This document shows positions 37,749 through 50,200 of a DNA stretch of 64,000 nucleotides, in pieces. The stretch covers positions 83,480,124 through 83,544,123 of the forward strand of contig NC_054702.1 of the NCBI RefSeq assembly GCF_016097555.1, given 5' to 3'. Source of the DNA: Gigantopelta aegis (Eukaryota > Mollusca > Gastropoda > Neomphalida > Peltospiridae). Position 1 is the first letter of the stretch, and each line of letters begins with the position of its first letter. The notes under the pieces were generated by a model, which was given only the letters and a program-made list of their open reading frames with translations, had not been told where the DNA came from and ran no database searches. The position numbers were made by a program, and so were the translations under genes.

Positions 37749-39520
37749 TATATGCAATAAAATGTAGTTTTAACAAGAATTTTTTTTTAGGAAAAATATT
37801 ATACATATTCATTGTATTACACACGTTGTGTATTATATATAATAACGTGTACATTATAGAAGTATGGAAACACATTAATTTTGTACCTAATTTTAACGCC
37901 CGTAGTAACCAGGTGGCTGGGTGTGTACCCCTACTTGAGGCCCCAAAAAGTTACTTTTTTGTTATTTATTTATTTATTGTTACCCCACCAAAGTGTGTGT
38001 CCCCACACACCCTCCGCACTTCACATATTGTTCCTACAGGCCTGTTCAATAACATTCTGTGGCTTAATCTCAAGCAAGCACGCAGCAGAGGTGATCTGTA
38101 TTTGTTCTTTAAAATATCATTCATTGGTCATACAAATAACATTTACAAAAACTTGTAACAACGCCTCGATATAATGTGTTATTAATCGCTGATTCAGCAC
38201 TACGCTCATTAAAAGCACTTCTTGACGTGTGGAGACGTGGAAGTATTCAATAAAATCAATACATTCCTTTTCCTGGTCCTGTCTCAGTGAGTCGTGTTGC
38301 TTGTTTCACTACATACGAAAAAACTAATAATAATTATCTCACTTTTTTTTCTGCAGTATAATACAGAATAAATATACTGGACTTCGAAGATATACATATA
38401 AGCAATAAGGTCAATTTTATTAGAATACTCCCTAATAATTTTCATGTTGCAAATTAATGTTCGGGAATCAGTCGTGACCTGATTCGATTCATTTAACCGG
38501 TTTCTGTCACGCCCAAACAAACACGACTAAGCTGCAGAGAATTCCATGCTTTCTCTGCACAGTAGCCAACCAGAAGGTAAAAACAGAAAATAAAGTGGAT
38601 AACTGTAAATCTTTTGTTGTATAATTACCTAATTTAACAAGCATCGTTAGCACGTGATTACGCCGGCAGTTTGACAGCCGAAGGTCACCAAGGGCGATAT
38701 ACATATTCACAAAGGCGGGTTGAGTTAATGAATAAACATGACGTATTGATTCGTTCGTCAGGGTGTAATAACGGCTGCTGTCTACAGGTCTATAACCCTG
38801 CCCAGTTGTATTTTACAGTAGGCCTTCTATTATGACATTTTAGTGTTAATTATTTGCACGTATGCGAACCCCATGTTGTGATATAATTGATTATTATGAG
38901 AAAATATATCTTTGTTCTAAACTAATAATAGAATAAATATACTGTATAGTCAAATTAAAATCCACTGGCAAATGCAGAGAAGAGTCACAGGGATTCCGTT
39001 CTAATAAATTTAAAATGACAAAAAACAACAACACTAAACTGTCCTGCAAACGTGTCTCGGAGCATCTTTATTTAAACATTATTCGGGTAGCATAATATTA
39101 CGAATTAATCTTAAAACGGGCGAGGTTGGGGTTAGTGGTTGTGGGTGAAGGAAAGTGCGGCTAGGCCGTTGGTTTTCATCTGGGGTGGGTGACTGGGTGA
39201 GATGAACCAATGCAGATGTATAATAAAATTATGTCCACTTTAGTTTCTACTGCTGTTAACTAAGTGGTCGAAAAAAATTTTTACTTGTAAATATATTTAA
39301 TTTATTCCAAAATCTTTATTCAACTAACTATATACTAGAAATCATCATGTTTTACATATAATCAACATTTAGGTGTATGATTGAATTATGGCTACTGGGC
39401 CTACTTGGCCATTAATAATATCTAAAATAATAATAATTTCGTTAATTTTTAGCTGAAGATATTCGATTAAAATGCCCAGCAACACGACATAAATAGTAGC
39501 TAGTGTTAACTGTGGAAGAA
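37745..39520. other. Unassigned DNA between the TA repeat and the AT-hook remnant
   Basis: No domain or consistent exon chain seen on either strand. Confidence 0.4.
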
Positions 39521-39522
39521 TA

Positions 39523-39555
<33 letters not shown>
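39521..39555. repeat. (TA)n microsatellite
   Basis: About 17 TA units. Confidence 0.95.
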
Positions 39556-39556
<1 letters not shown>

Positions 39557-39733
39557 CAAATCACGTAAACGTGCGAAGGAAAATTTCCTATGCCATAGAT
39601 TATGTTGGGAGGGAGATAGAGATGTTTATGCACTTCCCCTCCCCCAGTTGAAAATCGAATTAATAAACACACACACACACCATTTGCTGGCAATTCTGGT
39701 GCCTTTGTATTTATAAAACCTGAAATGGCCTGA

Positions 39734-40039
39734 ATGTATTGTATCTCATATAAAGATTCATCTCCATCTTATGACGATCCGGTTGAGGCGGATCTATTCT
39801 TCCCAGTGTGAGACACCCCCCTCCCTAAAAAAAAACCCAAACAGCGTTGCCCTTCTGATAAGAGAAAAAAACTCCAAAACAAATTAGGTGATCAATGCTA
39901 TCGTAACGTGCTGGCCTTGGAAAATATTCAGAAGAAAGAAGGAAGGAAAGAAAAGGACAAAGTGTGTTTCCAGAAACCCGACTCTGCTTTAAGAAAAAGG
40001 GGCCGACCTAAAAAAAAATATGTCGATGTATTATTATAG
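39734..40039 (+). pseudogene. Open frame with an AT-hook and one in-frame TGA
   Basis: A frame starting with ATG at 39734 runs 25 codons to TGA (39809-39811), then 75 more codons to TAG (40037-40039). The second part is very basic and ends with LRKRGRPKKKYVDVLL, where RGRPKKK is a classical AT-hook that binds the minor groove of AT-rich DNA. Earlier segments such as CPSDKRKKLQNKLGDQCYRN are lysine-rich and look like protein rather than random sequence. The TGA overlaps a good donor (CCAGT/GTGAGA), so the first part could instead be an exon. It could be a retro-copied gene fragment with one stop, or part of an unfinished gene model. I do not recognise a family. Confidence 0.3.
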
Positions 40040-40984
40040 CGGGGTGTTGCTTTTTTTGGTGGGTTTTATTATTATTATTTTATTATTTAAAAAAATTAAT
40101 ATTATAGTGATAAAAAATATGTAGGTGAAAAGAGTACATAGACTATATAACATTGTATTAGAATCCGTAGTAGGTGAAGGTAAAGCAGTTAATAAGCAAC
40201 GCTATGAAAAGTTAGTTAATTATTTTCTGTGGTGGCAGCAATTCTTCGTTTTCTTCATTATCAATATCTATGGCATTAACATATACAATCTAATTAAAAT
40301 TAGCTCCACTATTACATGTGGATCTAACAGCAGCCAGTTGGAGCTCATGTCCACCAATCAAAACCTTACTTGCAGAATCATGCCAGTGATTTGAAAATAA
40401 TTTGAAAACATTTCGAATTATCCTGAGGGTAGGCCTATACGACATGTTTCATGTGTGTGTTATATTTGTTATATCTGAAAGTGTCCGTACAAGTAACTTG
40501 AAAAGCAAGGCAACCACGAGCCGCACCACTATTTTTTTACACTGCCGCGCTTGGACCCGGTTATCACAGCCATACTATACAATCAAATACGTCTGAAATT
40601 GATTGCTCTGTGACACATAGGTTAACCTGAAACTGACTGCTTTGTATAAACGCATAAATTAACTGTAAAAATAAGTACTGTAAATAAGTTTTCGTTGGAA
40701 ACTTTAGCGATTAAATTTATTTTAAACCTGGTTTTTGAGGATATTTAAAAAGTAGAATACTACAGTAACATTCGTGTCCATTAGATACCATTTATCTCAC
40801 AACTAATTACTTGAGGATGTATCCAACTCGCTTTCACTCGTTAAATAAGTAATTTAAATCAACTCTTTGAATCCAGCTGCCACTTGCGTACATACATGTA
40901 CTATCATAAAATGTCCACAGTTTATATTAAAATTCTAAATAATATAACTGGTATGAGACCGAAATTAGAATTATCTCCCTTTTA

Positions 40985-41222
40985 TAGCAACACTTCCGCT
41001 GAACACTTCCTGTTTAGTTCTTAGATTTGATCACTTAAAAATATTTTCTTTATTTTAAATTTACATCGATTATGTTAATTGAAATTTATTTTCATTTCAT
41101 TAACATATCTTTTAATACTTATTTTGTGTGTGAAAAGCCTTAATTAAGTTTTGTTAAAAAATGCCATAAATCAATCTACAGTAACCGAGTCCAGGTGAAA
41201 GTTCATTATTTCATAATCGATA
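40985..41222 (+). promoter_or_regulatory. Likely promoter and 5' untranslated region of the dehydrogenase-RING gene
   Basis: Two ETS-type sites, ACTTCCGCT (40992-41000) and ACTTCCTGT (41005-41013), lie about 215 bases upstream of the ATG. Such sites are common in TATA-less promoters of metabolic and housekeeping genes. The assignment rests on position and motif only. Confidence 0.25.
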
Positions 41223-41271
41223 ATGAAAATTGCTGTTTTAGGATGTGGTCTCATGGGTGTAAGAATAGCAG
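41223..41271 (+). CDS. Exon 1 of the dehydrogenase-RING gene: start codon and glycine-rich loop
   Basis: Sixteen codons plus one base encode the first beta strand (KIAVLG) and the dinucleotide-binding GxGxxG loop. It ends with donor GTATAT, phase 1. Its length and content match the usual first exon of this fold. Confidence 0.85.
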
Positions 41272-44200
41272 GTATATTTCTAACATTTTAATATTAATGG
41301 TGGCAAATTTTGTTGTGCTGTAAGGATTAATAATAATTATCAATCTTTCTTATAATAAGTGTGTAAAGCAGGACTTTCCTTTGGCACTGTCACTAACCCT
41401 AACCCTAACTCTATTTATGAACAGTATTTATAATGTTCTTTATACGTGACAGTGCCAAAGGAAAGTCCTGCCCATTTTTTTTAGTCCCTCAAAATGTATC
41501 TTCTATACTACTACCATCGATGTCCCAAACTGTGTTCACCTAACAACAACAAAATTAATACAATATTTACGGAAATACTATTCTACATGTTTCAGCTATT
41601 ATACGTGAAACAAAATAGATTGCATCAGTTAACGTGAAAAATCAACAATCATACAATCATACAATGTGGACGTAAAAGTACTATTTAAAACAAATCCATT
41701 CTAGTAAACAAAAGTGAATCACCGTCTAGTAAGCAGGAAAGAGTGCAATGTTTCTAACAGCATTCAGGTGCATGCATTTGCAAAAAGTATCGTATCACAC
41801 GTGCGGTTCTTCATTTTCCATTTTTAAGGTCACTACATGAAAAATACATGTTTGTTAACTATGCACAGTTGACAAACACTTCGTTGAATTTTTTTTTTAA
41901 ATGGAACAATTCAATTTGCCAACACTTGATGTCAATACTGATAGGCATTACGTTCATATCAGTGAATAGTTGGTAAAATATAATTTTTTTAATGAATTGA
42001 TTCATAATTAACACAATTTATACACTCAAAATTATTTACAATTGTTATGAATGGACTGAATATTATTCACTACAACAGAGGCACAAAAATGTAGCGGGGA
42101 GGGACATAGCTCGGTGGTAAATCGTTCACTTGATGCATGGTCGGTCTGGGATCGATCCCTGTCGGTGGGCCCATTGGGCTATTTCTCGCTCCAGCCAGTG
42201 CACCACGACTGGCATACCTTTTGCAGATCAAATACAATAATTAAAAACAAATTCTAACAACATGAGGCATAAAAATTAAATGATTTGGCCTTGTTGATCA
42301 GGCATGTGTGAGGTCATGTGACACACACCAAATGTTATTTCATCTTCCTCCATTTTAAGTCAGTTTCTACAAGCCATGTGGACCCGATATCGGTAATTTT
42401 AAGGAATAAACAAAAAAGACTTCTAAAGTAAACTTAATGGTCTTAGGGGTTTATAAAGTTTTCTATTTAGATACTTACTTGTCTGAACTTTATTGTTAAT
42501 GAAAATGTTCCTGAACTGTGAAGAGAAATCTCACAAATGAACAACATGCAGACAATAAACAAGAAAACAAACTGAATGGAGTTGCAAGCTTAACGCAGTT
42601 AGGGACATTGACAATACTACTAACACAACAGGAAATGGCTACTATGCATGTTCAATGTTGTCACAGAAGTCCTCATGTCAGCAGGCTAAATTAGCTGAAG
42701 ATTCGCCTTGATCAATTTAACTTTGTCCTGGCATTAAACTTAAGGTGACATCAGTGTCGCCTTGTAAACGCAGTGACCACTTTCCTTGTACACAGTTGCG
42801 GATGAATGGTGAATTTGAGGAATACCTATTCATAGATAATAATTAAGTGTTAAATATCTGAACGTTCGAAGTGACACTGGCGGCACAAAATCATGCTTGT
42901 CTAGCTCAGACACTAAAAGTAAAATGCACTACTGACTGTTGAAGCATATAAATTTTAGTAACTTAATTTATTTTGTGTACTAGTATATCCAATTTTTTTG
43001 TTTAATTTTGAAATTAATTTTCTTACTGAAACTTATTCATAAGCAACTTATTTCGTACTGTCACTTGATCTTGATGAGTAGGTCAGTTCGCTTCAGTTAA
43101 AGAGTTTCTTATTAGTGCCATTTTATTAATGCTCCATTGCTTGTTGTTTGTTCTGTTATTTATAAGTAAATTATAAATACTAGTGGTTCATTTTGTTCTG
43201 ATTGTCACCTATCATAAGAACAAAGTGTGCCTTATTACTTTAGGCCTATTACAATTTTGTTATGATATTAAATTACATTTACACTATCTGTAACTGTGTA
43301 TGACAATAAAAATCAGCCAGCAGAAAAAGGGATTGGTCTGCTTTTTAGACGAAGACAAACAAAATGAACAGAGTATTATTATCCCACATTAAGGAGTCCG
43401 TTTTAGAAATGTTGAAGTTTTTATTAAAATAGTCTTTTTAGTCTTTGAGCAAGTTATTTGTACACTGACCGCTTCATCAAAATTTAAGCTTTGGGTCGCG
43501 ACTCTATTATTAGAATGATAGACAAACATATTTCCTATATTCGTTTCGATGTTAATTGTTTTCGTTTTAATTATGGGAATTACATTTTCATGAAATACAC
43601 ATTTGTTTGGAGACAAGTTTCACTCATTTTCTCATAATGAATAGATTAAACATACAAATAAAGATCGATATTATTACAGTACTATTTTATTTTTATTATT
43701 AGTTAATAAAAAAATAAAAAGCCTCTCTCTTGTTAAAAACTTGGCACTCTCAAAGTTCGAGAGAAAAGTGACTTCACCATATAATTTGGACTTTGCATGT
43801 AGCAGTAATGTTTACTTTTTGTTACTTTAGTAAAAAAATGTGTAAAATGTTTCCACATAATCACTTCATAGTAAGAATCTGTGTTCTTTTTTTTAACCCC
43901 CTCGCCAAAAATCATTTAATTTTTAACTAAATTAATTAGACCAGTCTTGACTGACTCATTTATTGTTTTATTTTTCATGTATATTACGTATGCATTAAAG
44001 TAGTATTCAATACAATGCTAGAATGCAACTGAAATAATTTTTTCTTCAAATATATATTTTTGACATTACTTACTGAAACTTATTCATAAGCAACTTATTT
44101 CGTACTGTCACTTGATCTTGATGAGTAGGCCAGTTCGCTTCAGTTAAAGAGTTTCTTATTAGTGCCATTTTATTAATGCTACATTGCTTGTTGTTTGTTC

Positions 44201-47200
44201 TGTTATTTATAAGTAAATTAAAAATACTAGTTGTTCATTTTGTTCTGATTGTCACCTCTCATAGATTGTCCCTATTTTATGTTTTTGTAGACTTTGTCGG
44301 TTTTATTTTTATCTGAAAATTCAAATTATCAGCATGTTTGTTTCGTTTTAAAAGCATATCCTGGCATTGCCTTTTTCCTCCCCTGGCATAATGTTTGTAC
44401 ACTTGTGAATATGTTGATAATTGTGTCATTATTAAAGGGAAGTAACTCAAACATCAGCCTTATGCGTTGGAAAGATGCATACCTGGACCACCAACACACA
44501 TTGATACTTTAAGAAACGAAAAACGCATAATTTTAGAGTTAATAAAAAAATCATGATTATTCCTGCTAACTGGGGGCAGCCATTTTCTTTTGTTTTCGCT
44601 GCTTCCGGTATTCTAGTTTGTGGCGAAGTGATGTCAGCTTCTTCCAACTCCTGTATGCACAGTGTAAACAAACACAGTAATTTACGACAAGGCGCTTCGC
44701 TTTCATCAACCTGAATTGTAAAACAGCATAAATGACTTGATAATACATGTATACTAAACTATTTAACTTTATTTTTCAATTTGCATTAATAGAACGAAAT
44801 AGGGTTTTAGTATTTTTCTCTCTTAAAAAATCCAAAGAAAAAATGCATACTAGTATTAGGCCTATTGGTAGACTACGTTGGAACAAAAACGACCACTCAC
44901 GATACCCAAGTGATAATGTTCTTTTCTTTGGGACTACGTAATTACCATTTTAGGAATGGCAGGTATACCCCAATACCCTGTGATGTGAAAAAAATACCGC
45001 CTGTATGTAATTTTGTGTCTAGATGGCGGTAATTAATAGCTTGTCTACCTATCAAATATACACCTGCCAATCAGGAATCACAGGTGGAGGCCACTGAAAG
45101 TACCGGTACAGATTAATTAACTAAGAAAACTCTCCGTTTATCATTTCAGTATGTAGGTTATCACATGGACAAAACATGAGACAGTTATTTCGACACTTTG
45201 ACAATGGTGGTTTATTTTGGATTGTAAAATAATATATATTTATTGCTGGCTACTGGGATGGATATTATTACAGAACATTGAGCAAAAATTAGGTACGTTT
45301 GTTTCTTCTGTTCTAAGACTAATTCCTGACATGGCACATTAAATATTATGTCACCACTGTCCCGCCAGGGGGCGTATTCACTGGGATGGTACAAAATAGC
45401 TGCAGCCATTATGTATAATAGTCGTCATATTTCATTTTAAAAATGGTAAACATGTGACGGCTATTACATATAATGGCCATTTTGCTCTATCCCACTGAAT
45501 TTATCTGGTGAGTAGGTTGTTACATAACACTTAATGCATCACATCAGGAATTAGTCGTAGAACTAAAGAAACAAACGTAGCGGTTTGTTGATTTTTGCGG
45601 ATAGTGAAACAGGCATTCATCGCAATGTTCTGTAATAATATCCATCTCAGTAAGTGAACAATAAATATTTATTATGCAAAATAAACTGGCTACAAAACAA
45701 ATCAACGATGTACCATATTTTGTCTATGCATTGAGCTGCTCTGTATTTGAGAAACCTACATACTGAATTGATAAACTGACTGTTTACTTAATTGATCTAT
45801 TCTTTTAGGTGTCTCCACCTATGATTCCTAATTAGCAGGTGTATATTTGTTAGATTACCAGACTAAGCAATTGCCACCATCTAAACTCAAACGAATATGT
45901 AGGGCCTACCGGTATGATTGACATCAAATGGTATTGTGATGCATGTTTTACCAATCTGATGTGTCATGTCATGTCCTAATATTAGTCTTTGTTTAATAGT
46001 ATATGGAGAAAATTTTGGCACATATTTTATTAGCATAGGACCTGTGTCACCATATTGCTGAGGAAAATTAAAACGTTCTCCAAGAAATAACCTGTCACCC
46101 CTAAAATGGTAATGAACATTATCAAGTGCCAGGGTTTATTATACTGTAAATTTATTATATAATACTGTTGATTAAAGGCGCAGACCCTCGTTTTAGATGG
46201 TGAAAATGGACACTAAGTTGTTTTTTTTTAATGTACAAACCTGCAATACACATTTGGATATGGTTATAAAAGAGAGAAGCAAAGGTCTGCAATCTTCAGT
46301 CAGGGAAAGATCGTCTTAAAATAACTGGAGCTTGTCTTCATAACCAAAACTTCTCAGATGAACGTCCATTTGTAGAATTAAGAAACATGAATTTTTGGGT
46401 ATTGCAAAAACCTGGATGACCAGAACCACTACAGTTGTACAAAAATTAATATTCTAAATAATAAAATGTAAGTACTTGTAATTTAAATTATCAAAAATGG
46501 CTTTTATAGTGAAAACTGTGCCGTAGTGTTTAAAAACTAGGGTCTGTCCCTTTAAGTAGACTGTCTCATCTAAAATCACAGAATAGAGCAATTATGTAGT
46601 CCCAAAGAAAAGAAAATTATTACTTTGTTATCGTGGGTGGTAATTTTTGCTCGAACGTACCAATAGGCCTAATAGTATGCATTTTTTCTTTGTTTTCTTT
46701 TTAGAGAGAAAAATTGGGTAATGTTTGTAATTTCACGATGGATTCAATGTAAAGTGTTTTGACTGTGTATTTTAAACAAACATTCTGTTTTTATTTTAGG
46801 TGAACTTGCATATCATGGACACAGAGTTAAAATATTTGACAGCAATGGGAATGCTTTGGATAAAGTATTTGAACGACTGCAAGATGATAAAAGGATGTTG
46901 CATGAAGAAGGCCTGATACCACAGGAAAAATTTATTGTATGATGTTAATATTCATGTTCAATAACTTAATTTAGATAATTCATAAATAACTACTGTAAAA
47001 TACAGTATTTTATTAATGTGGATTTTATGTTTTGCACAAAAGAAAATGTTCCATGTCAGGGTTTCTGCCAAAGGGTTAAACGGGTATGGTGCCATACCGA
47101 AATTGTTTTGCAATTATTTTTTTTAAGTCAACCTTTTGACAAAATTTATTACTCTTATAATTACTGTATGATTTTCTTAACCCTAAACTTAACCCATTTT

Positions 47201-50200
47201 CTTTCTAGGGAAGGCACCCCATACCCCTTGTTGACTGGTTGACTGTGGTTGAATCCAGTTCCACAGCACCATACCCAAACATTTCTTTCTGTCAGAAACA
47301 CTGCATGTTTATGGAACATTTGTTTTTTATATTCTTGAGTGATCGACAAAGACAAAATGGATTTGAGCTCATTTGTTAATCCCACTAGTAAAGAAAGGGC
47401 ACACTGATACCACCTATTCAAGTAAGAAGAGGCCAAATAATCTGTGGTTGAAAGCATTCTTCAGTGTCACTCATTGTCATTAAAGGATCAACTTAATTTG
47501 TTTTAGTTCCATGGCTAACCTTTAAAACCAATTTAATTAAATCTCTTTGGTATTAAATATCATATTTGTGGTATTATTTTTTTTTTTTAAACAAACACAC
47601 ACATATGCATGTGTGCACATAAAATTAATTTTAAAAAAAACAAAAAAACTTCCTCCTAAATCATCCTTATAACCTCACCTAATAATGGGGGGGGGGTTGA
47701 ACTGACAAATATTTGGAAGCAGACTGACTTAAATGGGGTGAACTGGTTTCAGGGTGAAACATCAGATAGCCCTCATTTTACACGACTAGTATTAAATGTA
47801 TGATTAAGCATCAATGTATAGTTATTTTATGATTTTTCTTGCTGTGGTATGTTCCATTGATTTGATTTTCTGAATGGAACATTTGTAGAACTTGTGTGAA
47901 TCAACTATTGATATACATGTAGATAGTGCTTATTATATTCCTATTTTCTGTTATAGGGCCAAGTGTATTGTATGAGTCGCCTGGAGGAAACTGTTCGGGA
48001 CGCTGATTTTATATTTGAAGTTATTATTGAGAAACTTGATGCTAAGAAGGATATTTTTGAAAGTAAGTTCCAGTACTTGAGGACAGATTTCTATTTTGAA
48101 ACATTACTAGTTTTTTCTTTATTCATTCATTTCAACTTATTTTCGTGCTCATATCCAATTACGGTTCAAGCATGCTATCCTGGGCACACCCCTTAGCTAT
48201 CTGAGTTGTCTGTTCAGGACATTGGGTTAGTTGTTAATTGTTAGTGGTTAGTGAGAGAGAAAAGGGTGTAGTGGCCTTACACCTACCCACTGAGTCATTA
48301 AAACTCTGGGTGGGAGTCGGTAGCGAGCTGCGAACCCTGTACCTACCAGCTTTATGTCAGATGGCTTAACCATGACGCCACTGAGGCCAGTTCTAGTTTC
48401 TTCTAAATTTCCTGTTAATGCTTGTGTAGAAATCTGTTCACTAACTTGTTTGATTTTAGTATAGATAAGCATCCTGCTATTTACAAAAATACTTATTTTT
48501 CTCATATACTCTGTATTAATAGGTCTGCCTAAAGATTTGCCTTTTAGTGTTATTACTGTTTCTTTAAGCATTTCATTATCTGTAAATGGTATTTTGCTCT
48601 CCTGCACCAGTAACATTTAAGCTTAATAATGTGAACAGTGTTATGTCTACTTGTATCGTTTATGCATTAGTAGGTGTAGATGACTGTAGTCAATTTCAGG
48701 TTGTGGATCATGAAAATAAACTTTTATATTTAATCACTGGTTATTTCATCCCTATCTGCTCATCCAGAATTCTATTCTGACATATATTCTGTTATCCATC
48801 ATGACGTCAAACTTAACAGCTGTCTTTAGAAATTCAGTTTGACTTTCTAAAATGGGACCGGCCTCGGTGGCGTCGTGGCAGGCCATCGGTCTACAGGCTG
48901 GTAGGTACTGGGTTCGGATCCCAGTCGAGGCATGGGATTTTTAATCCAGATACCGACTCCAAACCCTGAGTGAGTGCTCCGCAAGGCTCAATGGGTAGGT
49001 GTAAACCACTTGCACCGACCAGTGATCCATAACTGGTTCACCAAAGGCCATGGTTTGTGCTATCCTGCCTGTGGGAAGCGCAAATAAAAGATCCCTTGCT
49101 GCCTGTCATAAAAAGAGTAGCCTATGTGGCGACAGCGGGTTTCCTCTAAAAAAAAGTGTCAGAATGACCATATGTTTGACGTCCAATAGCCGATGATAAG
49201 ATAAAAAAATCAATGTGCTCTAGCGGCGTCGTTAAATAAAACAAACTTTACTTTTTCTAAAATGGCTAACACAGACCTGCTTACTCTTGCTGATTTTTGT
49301 TAATTATCATGGACAAATTGACAGAATCTGAATAATCAGAACAAGCAGAGGAACTATAAATGTGCTGTCTTACTCTCCCGTAATGTGAGAAACATATTTA
49401 GGCTCTGAACATGCATGCAGCGATTTCCATTTGTATGTGCCATTTTTTAAATGAGGCATTGTTCAATGTTTTATGCATTCTATGACCATGTCTGACCATC
49501 CAAAAAGTATCTTCACACAGTCTGTAGTCTGGCGGCAGGAACGACTATGCTTATTACTAATAGGTGTCTCAAATTAATAATAACTTGTGTTCTGATTTCT
49601 GATGACCAACGGTAAGGGTAAACAGATCTACAAACAATAGTTATAGGATATTAAACAAGCTTCCGTTTCGTATCTTGTTTATGTCCCGAGTGAAATAATG
49701 TTCAATTGTCACGAGCTTTAGCAAGTGAGAATGAAAATTATTTCATGAGTGACATAAACATGATATAAAATCTGAATTTATATCACTCAATTCATTTGGT
49801 TGACGTTTCTGTTAGGTTGTAGTCTGTATAAAATCTGAATTTATATCACTCAATTCATTTGGTTGACGTTTCTGTTAGGTTGTAGTCTGCCAATTGATGA
49901 CGTCATCGTGTGACTTCGAATTGTTACATCCCACTTGGCATTCTAGTGGGACGTATCACTTTGATATGTACCAAGATATTTTTAACGATATGGAAAATAA
50001 TAAAACATTGCATCTAATCATGAAAATAATTTTTAAGAACATAAATATTAATTTAGTGCTCATTAAAGTTTATAATGTTTTATGTAATCTTTCTTCAATG
50101 TGTTAAGGTTTCTAATGCCACAGCTCAGTAGACTAGTTTCTGTTTCTAGGAGTATCACACTTGTGCAAAGCTGATGCAGTGATCGCATCCAACACGATGG

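Noticed and set aside
37586..38158. 190-codon + frame containing a long Ile-Tyr run
   Set aside because: Driven by the (TA)n microsatellite; no domain in the rest.
40125..40394. 89-codon + frame after the AT-hook remnant
   Set aside because: The first 40 residues look protein-like, but no start context, domain or splice partner is evident. It is in a different frame from the AT-hook segment and separated from it by stops.
41391..41409. Telomere repeat or interstitial telomere
   Set aside because: Only three CTAACCC-like units inside a foldback loop; not a telomeric array.
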